Part shown: positions 54,003 to 62,941 of the stretch, in pieces | How positions within the stretch are numbered: the first letter of the stretch is position 1 | How the letters are laid out: each line of letters opens with the position of its first letter | Source of the DNA: an uncultured Bacteroidota bacterium | GTDB taxonomy: Bacteria > Bacteroidota > Bacteroidia > Chitinophagales > Chitinophagaceae | NCBI GenBank assembly: GCA_903837525.1 | Contig: CAILUU010000054.1 | Coordinates: 18,933 to 82,932 of the forward strand | Direction: 5' to 3' | Length of the DNA: 64,000 bases | Notes under the pieces: generated by a model | Told to the model about the DNA's origin: nothing | The model's input: only the letters and a program-made list of their open reading frames with translations | Databases searched by the model: none | Made by a program: the position numbers and the translations under genes

Positions 54003-55937
54003 CTAAAACTCCCAGCGTACAAAAGCCTCCATAGCAGCGTATTGTGTAAGTCCTAATTGTGCATAAAGTTGGGCTGTATTAGCATTTCGTTCCTCTGCCC
54101 GTTGCCAAAACTCTCTACTATCACTTCCTTGGAAGGGCACACTATCTTTTTGTGATTGATGAATAAAAATTCCGCTGCGTTTTTTTACCACTTGATCGGG
54201 GCTCATGGGTATGGCCATTTCAATTTCGGTAATATCCCATTCTTGCCAAGCACCTTTGTACAACCAAAGCCAGCAATCGTTTATCCAACTATGTTCAACT
54301 TTCAATTTTCCACTCTCCATTTTTAATCTTTTTAATGCTTCTATAACTACATCAAAACAAACTTTATGGGTACCATGTGGGTCGGCAAAGTCACCAGCAC
54401 AATATATTTGGTGAGGTTGTATTTTTTGTAGTAACGCCATCGTTATTAAAACATCTTCTTCTCCCATCGGATTTTTTTCGATTGTACCTGTTTCGTAAAA
54501 AGTTAAATTTTGAAAATGAATTTGTTCATTCGTTAAGCCCACGTATTTACAAGTAGCTTTTGCTTCACATCTACGTATCAATCCTTTTATAGCTCGTATT
54601 TCGGCAGTATCTTTTTCGGTACTTTTTTTTGTTTTTAAAAAGGCTATGGCCTCATCTAATATTTTTTTGCTTTTAGTTTCATCTATATCAAACATATTTT
54701 CAAAACCTACAGCAAAATCAATAAACCGTGTTACAAATTCATCGGTAACAGCAATGTTTCCGCTTGTTTGGTAGGCCACATGCACATCATGACCTTGATC
54801 ATGCAAACGCATAAACGTACCACCCATGCTTATAATATCATCATCGGGGTGAGGGGAGAAGAGGATTACTTTTTTAGGAAAAGGTTGATGCCTTTCGGGG
54901 TGGGTTGTACGTTGGTCGGTTGGTTTGCCACCGGGCCATCCGGTAATACTATCTCTTAATAAATAAAATACCTGTAAATTTATTTCGTAAGCATCGCCTT
55001 TTTCTACCAACAAATCACTTAAGCCATTATCGTTGTAATCGTTATTGGTAAGGCTTAACACAGGTTTTTTTAATTGCATAGCCAAATTAACAACAGCTTT
55101 TTTAATCATCTTATCTGTCCAATCACACTCACCGGTAAGCCACGGACTTTTAAAACGAGTTAATGCTGATGCTGCGGTTTCGTCAATAATAAAAGTGCAA
55201 TCATCATGATTTTGTAATAGAGAGGCTGGCACATCTTCGGTATCATCATCTTCAACTGCTTTTTTTATTATCGATGCTTTGGCTTGTCCCCAAGCCATTA
55301 ATATTATTTTTTTACTTTTTAAAATGGTACTAATGCCCATGGTAATTGCCATACGTGGCACTTCAGTCATATTGCCAAATTCGTAACTGTTGGCAAGCCT
55401 TGTGCTATTATCTAAAGTTGTTAATCTTGTTTTTGTATAAATGCCACTACCAGGTTCGTTAAAACCAATATGTCCGTTTGTTCCAATACCTAGAATTTGC
55501 AAATCTAATCCGCCAGCTTCTTCAATTTGTTGTTCGTATGCAAGGCAATGCTCTTTTACATTTTCTTTGGTTATCATTCCATCAGGTAAATGATAATTTT
55601 TTGGATTAATATCGGTGTGCTCAAATAAATTTTTCCGCATAAAATAATGATAGCTTTGTAAAGCATCTTTATCCATGGGATAGTATTGATCTAAATTAAA
55701 CGTAATTACATTTTTAAAACTTAACCCATCTTCTTTGTGCATTTTTACCAAATGAGCATATAATGTTTTTGGAGATGAGCCTGTGGCTAAACCTATAACA
55801 CAGTTACTGCCTTCTTGTTGTTTTTGTTTGATAAGATTGGCTATTTGTTGAGCAACATAAAATGAGCCATCTACCGATGAAGCAAATATTTTTACGGGTA
55901 TTTTTTCTAAAGAGTCTGTAAGGTCTATTTTATTCAT
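54003..55937 (-). CDS. nagB: glucosamine-6-phosphate deaminase fused to PIG-L/LmbE-type deacetylase domain
   Basis: A two-domain protein of 644 residues. Residues about 1-270 are NagB: VIGLATGSSPKTLYAHL, NLDQYYPMD and GIGTNGHIGFNEPGS, converting GlcN-6-P to Fru-6-P and ammonia. Residues about 360-640 are a PIG-L/LmbE domain with the zinc motif SPHPDDDIISMGG and DPHGTHK, a family that removes acetyl groups from GlcNAc derivatives. This fusion is common in Bacteroidota. It could combine deacetylation and deamination, but that is inference. It lies downstream of a GH20 hexosaminidase in the same direction. A repeat-like 11-residue insertion (ESGKLKVEHS) occurs near the end. Confidence 0.93.
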   Translation of the reverse strand: MNKIDLTDSLEKIPVKIFASSVDGSFYVAQQIANLIKQKQQEGSNCVIGLATGSSPKTLYAHLVKMHKEDGLSFKNVITFNLDQYYPMDKDALQSYHYFMRKNLFEHTDINPKNYHLPDGMITKENVKEHCLAYEQQIEEAGGLDLQILGIGTNGHIGFNEPGSGIYTKTRLTTLDNSTRLANSYEFGNMTEVPRMAITMGISTILKSKKIILMAWGQAKASIIKKAVEDDDTEDVPASLLQNHDDCTFIIDETAASALTRFKSPWLTGECDWTDKMIKKAVVNLAMQLKKPVLSLTNNDYNDNGLSDLLVEKGDAYEINLQVFYLLRDSITGWPGGKPTDQRTTHPERHQPFPKKVILFSPHPDDDIISMGGTFMRLHDQGHDVHVAYQTSGNIAVTDEFVTRFIDFAVGFENMFDIDETKSKKILDEAIAFLKTKKSTEKDTAEIRAIKGLIRRCEAKATCKYVGLTNEQIHFQNLTFYETGTIEKNPMGEEDVLITMALLQKIQPHQIYCAGDFADPHGTHKVCFDVVIEALKRLKMESGKLKVEHSWINDCWLWLYKGAWQEWDITEIEMAIPMSPDQVVKKRSGIFIHQSQKDSVPFQGSDSREFWQRAEERNANTAQLYAQLGLTQYAAMEAFVRWEF

Positions 55938-56015
55938 ATTTATACAAGTTATAAATTATTAGTTATGAATTATCTGTAATTTCATGGTAAAGATAATTTA
56001 TAATTCATAACTATT

Positions 56016-58337
56016 TTACTCTACCTCAATTTCATCAACAAACAACCAAGCAGGATTACCAGCACCGGGTTTACCGCTGGGAATAATGCCGTAGTTTTTT
56101 GCAACTAATCTTATGTATCTACAAGTTTTTGGCTGTGTTAATTTTATAGTTTGCACATTATTTTCGTCTGCAATATTTTGTGTAATAGTTTCTATTGGAG
56201 AATGATGAGTGATAATGGTTGTATCAACGTATGGTATAAAACTCACTTCAATTGCGGCAGGCAAATAAATCCAACTACCATTTTGATTGAGTGTGTGTAA
56301 ACTGATTTTAGAAATTTCTACCTCTTTTCCAAAATCTATAGTAGCGTCTAAATCGGTTCCATTAAAGCCTAAAAACTCACTACTTTTTGCTAAGCCCTTT
56401 TCGTTTTGTACTCCATTCACTAAAGTAAAAGCACCATCGCCGGGGTAACTTTTACTTGCTTCGTTTGCAAGGGTTATTTTTTTGCCTGTGGCTATGTTAA
56501 ATAAGAATTTTTGAGCGATTTTAGTTTTACTATTATACGCATACAATGTTGCTGATTCTTTAAGTAATTCAGGTTTTGAGTATCCCCAAATTGAATCCCA
56601 GTTGTTTTTATTAATTGTTAATACTTCTTTTTGCTTACTCTCTAATTTCCAGTGTAATCCTTCATTATTTTTTGTTGGTAATACAGTCGCCTTCAAATCA
56701 TAATAGGCCTTACTGTAATTAATTTTTTGCTTTTCTAGGTTTTCAAAAATAGCAGGTAATCTTCTTTCAAAATCATTCCAATTACGTTTTTCCTTTGGCG
56801 ACCATAATACTTCACTTAATGCTGCTATTCTAGGGAAAAGCATGTATTCTACTTTACGTTCGTTTTTCATGTATTCCGTCCATATATTAGCTTGTGCACC
56901 CAATACATACTTTGCCTGCTCGCTATTTAAGGCTGCTGGAATTGGTTCGTACGCATACACATCTTCTATACTATTATAGCCTCCAATGGTTACACTGTCT
57001 TCATTTTTGCTTTGGCTATGGTCAAAATAAACAGGTTTACCGGGCGTCATTATTACCTTATGGCCTTGTTTTGCGGCTTCTATGCCGCCAGCTTCGCCAC
57101 GCCAACTCATTACTGTAGCATTTGGTGCAAGGCCTCCTTCTAAAATTTCGTCCCAACCAATAATGTTTTTGCCCTTAGTATTTAAATATTTTTCAATTCT
57201 ATTAATAAAATAGCTCTGCAAACCATGTTCATCTTTTAAGTTATTTTCTTTTATTAATTGCTGACAAACTTCCGATTTTTTCCATGCTTCTTTTGGGCAT
57301 TCATCGCCACCAATATGAATATATTTACTGGGGAATAAGGTGATGACTTCATCCAACACATCTTGCAAAAAATTAAAGGTATAATCGGTTGGTGCAAATA
57401 CATCTTCAAAAACACCCCAAGTTTGTTGCACTTGTTTACCTTTTGTTATTCCACTCCAAGCACTGCCTTTTGGCACTTGTGTATCTTCAGTAGGAAAACA
57501 ACTTAGTTGGGGATAAGCGGCGATGGCAGCACTTGCATGCCCTGGCATTTCAATTTCGGGTATTACTGTAATATATTTATCGGCGGCATATTGCACAATT
57601 TCTTTTATTTGTGCTTGTGTATAAAAGCCTCCGTAACGTAAGCTATCATTGTCTTTACCTGGGTAGCGACCAATAATTGTTCCGTTTCTAAAACCTCCCA
57701 CTTGTGTAAGTTTTGGATATTTTTTTATTTCAATTCGCCAACCTTGGTCGTCGGTTAAATGCCAATGAAATGTATTGAATTTATAAGCGGCTAAATAATC
57801 AATATATTTTTTTATAAACGAAATAGGGTAGAAGTGCCGGGCAACATCTAGATGCATACCACGGTATTGAAAACGGGGATAATCTATAATAGATAATTGT
57901 GGAATAGATAGTGAAAACTTTTTTACATTACTTAATGGATTGCTCGTTTGTAAAAGTTGAATTAGGGTTTGAATACCATAAGAAATACCAGCATCATCGA
58001 ATCCTGAAATTGTAGTTGCTTTGGAATTAGATTCTAAAATGTACGAACCAGAAATTTTACTATCTAATCTATTAGTGTTTAACACTATAGTATTACTTGC
58101 GGTATTTTTTTTTGCAATTTGCAATTTGTATCCAACAGTGTTTTTTAAGTATTCATTAAGTACGAGTGTATTTTTATTTTGCCCTTTGCCTTCTATAACG
58201 ATAAGCGTATTTTTATTAATACTAAAAACACCTTTCCCCATTTTAACCTCCGCCGGCATGGGTGCTAAATTCAACGTATTTTGCCCAGTAGCTAGCAAGT
58301 AATTAACTAATAAAGCAATGACAATTAATTTCTTCAA
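56016..58337 (-). CDS. secreted beta-N-acetylhexosaminidase (GH20)
   Basis: A 773-residue exoglycosidase releasing terminal GlcNAc/GalNAc. Signal peptide KKLIVIALLVNYLLATGQ; an N-terminal GH20b domain (about 20-145); the catalytic GH20 barrel with HWHLTDDQGWRIEIKKYPKL and the catalytic Asp-Glu pair in IHIGGDECPKEAWKK (about 343-344); and a C-terminal F5/8- or CHB_HEX_C-like beta domain (IDFGKEVEISKISLHTLNQN, CRYIRLVAKNYG). It lies one base from the end of the upstream S15 hydrolase gene and 78 bases ahead of nagB, so the three genes appear to be an operon. Confidence 0.94.
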   Translation of the reverse strand: MKKLIVIALLVNYLLATGQNTLNLAPMPAEVKMGKGVFSINKNTLIVIEGKGQNKNTLVLNEYLKNTVGYKLQIAKKNTASNTIVLNTNRLDSKISGSYILESNSKATTISGFDDAGISYGIQTLIQLLQTSNPLSNVKKFSLSIPQLSIIDYPRFQYRGMHLDVARHFYPISFIKKYIDYLAAYKFNTFHWHLTDDQGWRIEIKKYPKLTQVGGFRNGTIIGRYPGKDNDSLRYGGFYTQAQIKEIVQYAADKYITVIPEIEMPGHASAAIAAYPQLSCFPTEDTQVPKGSAWSGITKGKQVQQTWGVFEDVFAPTDYTFNFLQDVLDEVITLFPSKYIHIGGDECPKEAWKKSEVCQQLIKENNLKDEHGLQSYFINRIEKYLNTKGKNIIGWDEILEGGLAPNATVMSWRGEAGGIEAAKQGHKVIMTPGKPVYFDHSQSKNEDSVTIGGYNSIEDVYAYEPIPAALNSEQAKYVLGAQANIWTEYMKNERKVEYMLFPRIAALSEVLWSPKEKRNWNDFERRLPAIFENLEKQKINYSKAYYDLKATVLPTKNNEGLHWKLESKQKEVLTINKNNWDSIWGYSKPELLKESATLYAYNSKTKIAQKFLFNIATGKKITLANEASKSYPGDGAFTLVNGVQNEKGLAKSSEFLGFNGTDLDATIDFGKEVEISKISLHTLNQNGSWIYLPAAIEVSFIPYVDTTIITHHSPIETITQNIADENNVQTIKLTQPKTCRYIRLVAKNYGIIPSGKPGAGNPAWLFVDEIEVE

Positions 58338-58338
58338 T

Positions 58339-60327
58339 TTATTTATTTAAAACAGGTAAAATAATTCTTGATTGATTAGCAGCATCATGATAAATACGAA
58401 TGGTACTTTTTTGAAAATCTGCATCTGTACAATTATATATATCTGTAAAGGTTTGTGGGTTTCTATCAAACAACGGAAACCAACTGCTTTGTATTTGTAT
58501 CATTAGCTTATGTCCTTTTTTAAACGTATGGGCCACATCTGGCAATGTATATTTTACGTTAGTAATTTGGTTTGGCACAAAAGCCTCTGGCATTTCAAAA
58601 CTGTTTCTAAATTTACCTCTCATAATTTCGCCACGTACCAACATTTGGTAACCACCCATAGCATATTGTTGACCATTTCCTTTTCCATCTTCTTTTTCAT
58701 TGTATTTAAACTCATCAGGAAAAACATCAATTAATTTAACTACAAAATCGGCATCAGTTGTACTAATACTCACCATTAAATCTGCTACTAAAGGGCCAGA
58801 GAGTGTTAAGTCTTCCATTAAAGCATCGGAGCTAAACGTAAGCACATCTGGTCTGCGACTAGCAAAGCGTTGATCGTCTGACATGTATTCCCTTGTTCTA
58901 TCAAAATGTACATCTTCTGTATAAGGAATGGGATGTGCTGGATCGCTAATATATTCAGTAAATGACGACGACTCTGGACTACTATTTGGATTGTTTTTAT
59001 TGTCTGTTTTTTTAACAATGTCTTTCAACTTGTCTACCATTTTATTGGCAGCATCTTTTACTAGTTGTACTACATTTTCTTTATCTGTCAAAATGTTTAC
59101 TTTACCATTTGTAGTCAAAAAGGCATTTTTATTTTGAATATTCTTCGGTGGCCATTGCTCAAATTTTCTCCACTCATTTTCTCCACTAAAAAAAATAGTA
59201 GCTTCAGCAATTTCTCTTGTAGTGCCTTGTAGTTTTAAATAAAAATTAAAGAAAGGAATTTCAATATTTTGTTGATAGTACTCACTTGTATTACTACCAA
59301 AATGTACATTTCCTAAATAGCTACCATCGCCCCTTGCCCAACCGCCATGAAACCAAGGGCCCATTACTAATTTATTGTCAATGTTTGAGTTTTTTTGTTC
59401 AATGGCTTTATACAAATTCCATGCACCATAGCAATCTTCAGCATCAAAAGTACCACCAACGGTTAGCATTGCAGGCTTTACATTGGTTACAAAATTTCTA
59501 ACATTTCTTGCTTTCCACCAAGTGTCGTAATTAGGGTGTGCCATCATATCCTTCCAAAAGACAATACTATCACCCATTAATTTAGTGAAATTTTTTAGGG
59601 CTCCAATTTTTAAAAAAGCGGTATAATTATCTTCACTTTTAAAGTCATAACCATCACTTCCAATGCTTGTAGGTTTTGGCCTAGGCTTACCAAAACTGCT
59701 ATAAAAGTTAAAGCCATCCATTAACGCAAATGCTCCATTATGATGAAAATCATCTCCTAAAAACCACTCTGTTACTGGAGCTTGTGGGCTTACCGCTTTT
59801 AATGCCGGATGGTTGCTTAACGCAGCCATAGTACTGTAAAAGCCAGGATAGGAAATGCCAAATACACCTACACGTTTATTGTTTTTTGGAATGTTGTTGA
59901 TCATCCATTCAATAGCATCATACGAATCGCTAGCTTCATCTATTTCTTTTCCTTTTTTAGTAGGGTTAAAGGGTCGTACATCTACAAAATCACCTTCACT
60001 CATCCAACGGCCACGTACATCTTGTATGGCAATAATGTAACCTTGTTTTAAATAATTGATCCAGTACGAATCATATAAACGGGCGTTAATTTTATCTTCT
60101 CCGTAAGGATAACAACTGTAGGGTGTACGGTTAAATAAAATGGGATGTGTTACTGAAGTATCTTTAGGAATGTACAACGCAGTAAATAGTTTTTTACCAT
60201 CTCTCATTGGAATTTGTCGTTCTATTTTGTAGTAATTGGCTCTAAACCAAGCAGAGTCTGCATTTTGAGCATAGCTTGTTAAAAAAGTAAATGCAGCAAT
60301 TAAATAGAGAATAAAATATTTTTTCAT
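58339..60327 (-). CDS. secreted CocE/NonD-family (S15-like) acyl or peptide hydrolase
   Basis: A 662-residue exported alpha/beta-hydrolase. Signal peptide KKYFILYLIAAFTFLTSYAQ. Catalytic domain: MRDGKKLFTALYIP, QDVRGRWMSEGDF, and the nucleophile elbow VFGISYPGFYS (Ser near 158); GPWFHGGWARG may carry the catalytic His. The C-terminal jelly-roll domain has LTLSGPLVADLMVSISTTDA and DVAHTFKKGHKLMIQIQSSW. The family contains X-Pro dipeptidyl peptidases, glutaryl-7-ACA acylases and cocaine esterase; the substrate here is unknown. First gene of the hexosaminidase-nagB operon. Confidence 0.9.
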   Translation of the reverse strand: MKKYFILYLIAAFTFLTSYAQNADSAWFRANYYKIERQIPMRDGKKLFTALYIPKDTSVTHPILFNRTPYSCYPYGEDKINARLYDSYWINYLKQGYIIAIQDVRGRWMSEGDFVDVRPFNPTKKGKEIDEASDSYDAIEWMINNIPKNNKRVGVFGISYPGFYSTMAALSNHPALKAVSPQAPVTEWFLGDDFHHNGAFALMDGFNFYSSFGKPRPKPTSIGSDGYDFKSEDNYTAFLKIGALKNFTKLMGDSIVFWKDMMAHPNYDTWWKARNVRNFVTNVKPAMLTVGGTFDAEDCYGAWNLYKAIEQKNSNIDNKLVMGPWFHGGWARGDGSYLGNVHFGSNTSEYYQQNIEIPFFNFYLKLQGTTREIAEATIFFSGENEWRKFEQWPPKNIQNKNAFLTTNGKVNILTDKENVVQLVKDAANKMVDKLKDIVKKTDNKNNPNSSPESSSFTEYISDPAHPIPYTEDVHFDRTREYMSDDQRFASRRPDVLTFSSDALMEDLTLSGPLVADLMVSISTTDADFVVKLIDVFPDEFKYNEKEDGKGNGQQYAMGGYQMLVRGEIMRGKFRNSFEMPEAFVPNQITNVKYTLPDVAHTFKKGHKLMIQIQSSWFPLFDRNPQTFTDIYNCTDADFQKSTIRIYHDAANQSRIILPVLNK

Positions 60328-60368
60328 TTTATTATGATTTGAATGCTAAATTTAACTAAAACTTTTTT

Positions 60369-60839
60369 ATGCCAACTAACGAAGATTTAATAAACACCTT
60401 TTATACAGCATTTAGTAAATTAGATTATGCTACCATGAATAGCTGTTATAGTAACGATATTGTGTTTAACGACCCTACTTTTGGCCTACTAAAAGCAAAT
60501 GAAGTACGTAGTATGTGGCAAATGCTTTGTTCTAATGCTAAAGATTTTTCACTAACGTATGGTAATATAATTCAATTAGATGAAGAGTATAGCACTTGCG
60601 ATTGGGTAGCTACCTATAATTTTAGTAAAACTGGCAGGCAAGTTGTAAATAAAATACGTGCCAATATGAAATTTGCTGACGGTAAAATTATTGAACATAG
60701 CGATGCCTTTAGTTTACATAAATGGAGTGCACAAGCCTTCGGTTTTAGCGGATGGCTATTGGGTTGGAACAAACTATTCCAACGAAAAATACAAAATGGG
60801 GCAAGGAAAAACTTGTTGATTTGGATGGAAAATAAATAG
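60369..60839 (+). CDS. NTF2-like / SnoaL-like protein
   Basis: A 156-residue cytoplasmic protein of the NTF2-like fold (nuclear transport factor 2 family; SnoaL-like). Recognisable parts: DLINTFYTAFSKLDYATMNS, SNDIVFNDPTFG, VNKIRANMKFADGKIIEHSD and AFSLHKWSAQAFG. These proteins are small cone-shaped barrels serving as isomerases, hydrolases or binding domains, and no catalytic residues can be assigned. Divergent from the S15 hydrolase with only 41 bases between the starts, so their promoters must overlap. Confidence 0.82.
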   Translation: MPTNEDLINTFYTAFSKLDYATMNSCYSNDIVFNDPTFGLLKANEVRSMWQMLCSNAKDFSLTYGNIIQLDEEYSTCDWVATYNFSKTGRQVVNKIRANMKFADGKIIEHSDAFSLHKWSAQAFGFSGWLLGWNKLFQRKIQNGARKNLLIWMENK

Positions 60840-60913
60840 AAAGCTGATGAAGCTGACTATACTGAGTCGTATGATTTTTTTGTTACCAGCTTTGGTTCGT
60901 TGATTTAAATTCA

Positions 60914-61315
60914 GTGGCGTCTTGGGTAACTGTACTTGTAGGAGCACTTGGCTATTTTGTTTTAGGAGCCTTATGGTATTCGCCTATATTTTTTTCAAAA
61001 CGATGGATTAGCGATTTAAAATTAGATGTAACCGACCCAAAAATGAAAAGTAGCATGCCAGCAACTTTTGGGGGGCTTTTTTAATGATGTTTATAAGCAG
61101 TTTAGCAATTGCTATTTTATCTAATAGAATAAATATGACTAGCTGAATGAGTGGTGCTAAACTGGGGACCATTACTAGGCGTTTGTTTTAATGCTGCAGG
61201 AATTGGCATAAATTAGTTATACAAAAAAACCCCCATAAGCTTGTACTTAATTAATGCGATTTACCAAATACTTGGTAATATAATTGCAGGTATTATTATT
61301 TGTATTTGGCAATAA
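60914..61315 (+). pseudogene. DUF1761-family membrane protein gene, frameshifted
   Basis: The first frame gives ASWVTVLVGALGYFVLGALW, YSPIFFSKRWISDLKL and MKSSMPATFGGLF followed by a stop. Another frame after the six-G run continues FLMMFISSLAIAILSNRINM, then a stop. Further on KLGTITGVCFNAAGIGIN and INAIYQILGNIIAGIIICIW end at 61315. These pieces in order match the DUF1761 family of small four-helix membrane proteins. At least two frameshifts or stops break the gene. No intact start codon is evident near the likely N-terminus. Confidence 0.75.
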
Positions 61316-61336
61316 AAAAATTAAAAGTAGCTGCTG

Positions 61337-62827
61337 TTATTCTACAGTGGCTACTTTAACTACATTGGTAGGCAAGTGTAAATCTATTGGTGTGCTGCCC
61401 GTATTTACAACAATATCCCCCTTTTTTAAAAAACCTCTTTCTTTTAAAATATCTATTTGGTCAAAAATAATATCATCTAAACTCTCTTCTTCACCATAAT
61501 AAAAAGCACGTACTCCCCAGCTTAAACTTAGCTGATTAATTAACGTTTTTTCTTTACTAAAAATGTATAAAGGCGATTGAGGCCTATAGCTGCTTAACAT
61601 AAAACCGGTATATCCGCTTTGTGTCATTCCAATTAAGGCAGCTGCTTTTGTATCGTTTGCTAATTTACATGCACTATAACAAATAGCATCGCTTATAAAA
61701 GATGGTGAGTGGGGTTGTGGTGCTAAAATATCATCTCGGTTATAATCGTATGTATTATTTTCTACTTCTAAAATTATTTTACACATGGTTTCTACAACAA
61801 GTATCGGGTATTTACCTGTAGCGGTTTCACCACTAAGCATTACAGCATCTGCACCTTCTAAAACAGCATTAGCAACGTCGGTAACTTCGCTTCGGTTAGG
61901 CTTAGTTCTATCCATCATACTCTCCATCATTTGTGTTGCCACAATTACTGGCTTAGCACGGTGCATGCATTTTCGAATAATATCTTTTTGAATAGTGGGT
62001 ACTTGCTCTACAGGAACCTCTACACCCAAGTCGCCCCTAGCTACCATTATACCATCGCTTTCAATAATTATATCCCTTAAATTTTTGATAGCTTCTGGCA
62101 TTTCTATTTTACCAATAACTTTTATTTTACTTTTTCTACTTTTTATAATCTTTTTTAATTCAATAATATCTTGTGACGTTCGAACAAAGGAGAGAGCTAC
62201 CCAATCTAAATTGTTTGTTATAATAAATTCTAAATCGGCTATATCTTTTTCGGTAAGGGATGGCATTGTTAATGCAGAGTCGGGCAGGTTTACACCTTTT
62301 TTAGGCAATAATAAACCACCTAATAAAACGGTTACTTTTATTTCTTTATCGTTTACAATTTCTTTTACTTGAACCTCTAATTTTCCATCATCTAAAAAAA
62401 TACGTTCCCCAACTTTTACATCTGTAGTTAGGTTTGGGTAACTAACATATACTTTATATTTTGTACCCATTTGTTTTTCGGTACTAAAAATAATATCATC
62501 GCCATTTTGTAATTCAATAGAATCTCCCTCAATTTCGCCAACACGTAATTTTGGGCCTTGCAAATCGCCAAGTATCGCAATATTGTAGGGCTCAGTTTTA
62601 TTAATTTCTCTTACGTAATTAATTATTTTTAATTTGTCTTCGTGTGTGCCATGAGAAAAATTAAGCCTAAATACATTTACACCAGCTTTAATTAATGATA
62701 GTAGTTGTTCATAGCTATCGCAAGCTGGGCCAACGGTTGCAACAATTTTTGTACGTTTTTGTGAGTGTGTAATACCTGCCTGTTTATCCATATTACTATG
62801 CAGGTACTTACTAATGTGTTTACTCAT
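61337..62827 (-). CDS. pyk: pyruvate kinase
   Basis: Makes pyruvate and ATP from phosphoenolpyruvate. It has 496 residues. Motifs: RTKIVATVGPACDSYEQL, NVFRLNFSHGTHEDK, ILGDLQGPKLRVGEI, KIEMPEAIKNLRDII (active-site Lys and Glu), GIMVARGDLGVEVP, and the DRTKPNRSEVTDVANAVLEG and MLSGETATGKYP regions. It carries an N-terminal extension of about 20 residues before RTKIV. It lies 114 bases downstream of pfkA on the same strand: a glycolytic pair controlling the lower and upper irreversible steps. Confidence 0.97.
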   Translation of the reverse strand: MSKHISKYLHSNMDKQAGITHSQKRTKIVATVGPACDSYEQLLSLIKAGVNVFRLNFSHGTHEDKLKIINYVREINKTEPYNIAILGDLQGPKLRVGEIEGDSIELQNGDDIIFSTEKQMGTKYKVYVSYPNLTTDVKVGERIFLDDGKLEVQVKEIVNDKEIKVTVLLGGLLLPKKGVNLPDSALTMPSLTEKDIADLEFIITNNLDWVALSFVRTSQDIIELKKIIKSRKSKIKVIGKIEMPEAIKNLRDIIIESDGIMVARGDLGVEVPVEQVPTIQKDIIRKCMHRAKPVIVATQMMESMMDRTKPNRSEVTDVANAVLEGADAVMLSGETATGKYPILVVETMCKIILEVENNTYDYNRDDILAPQPHSPSFISDAICYSACKLANDTKAAALIGMTQSGYTGFMLSSYRPQSPLYIFSKEKTLINQLSLSWGVRAFYYGEEESLDDIIFDQIDILKERGFLKKGDIVVNTGSTPIDLHLPTNVVKVATVE

Positions 62828-62941
62828 ATAAGCTGTTTGTTATTTGGGGTTCACTTTTTTTTATTACTACAGAAAAACGGAATGCTTTATTTCTATTTAT
62901 TCACTCACTGTTGACTGTTGTCTATTCACTAATCACCTTTA

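Noticed and set aside
61284..61499. Plus-strand frame of 71 codons at the end of pyk
   Set aside because: Overlaps the 3' end of a fully supported pyruvate kinase gene on the other strand and has no recognisable family.
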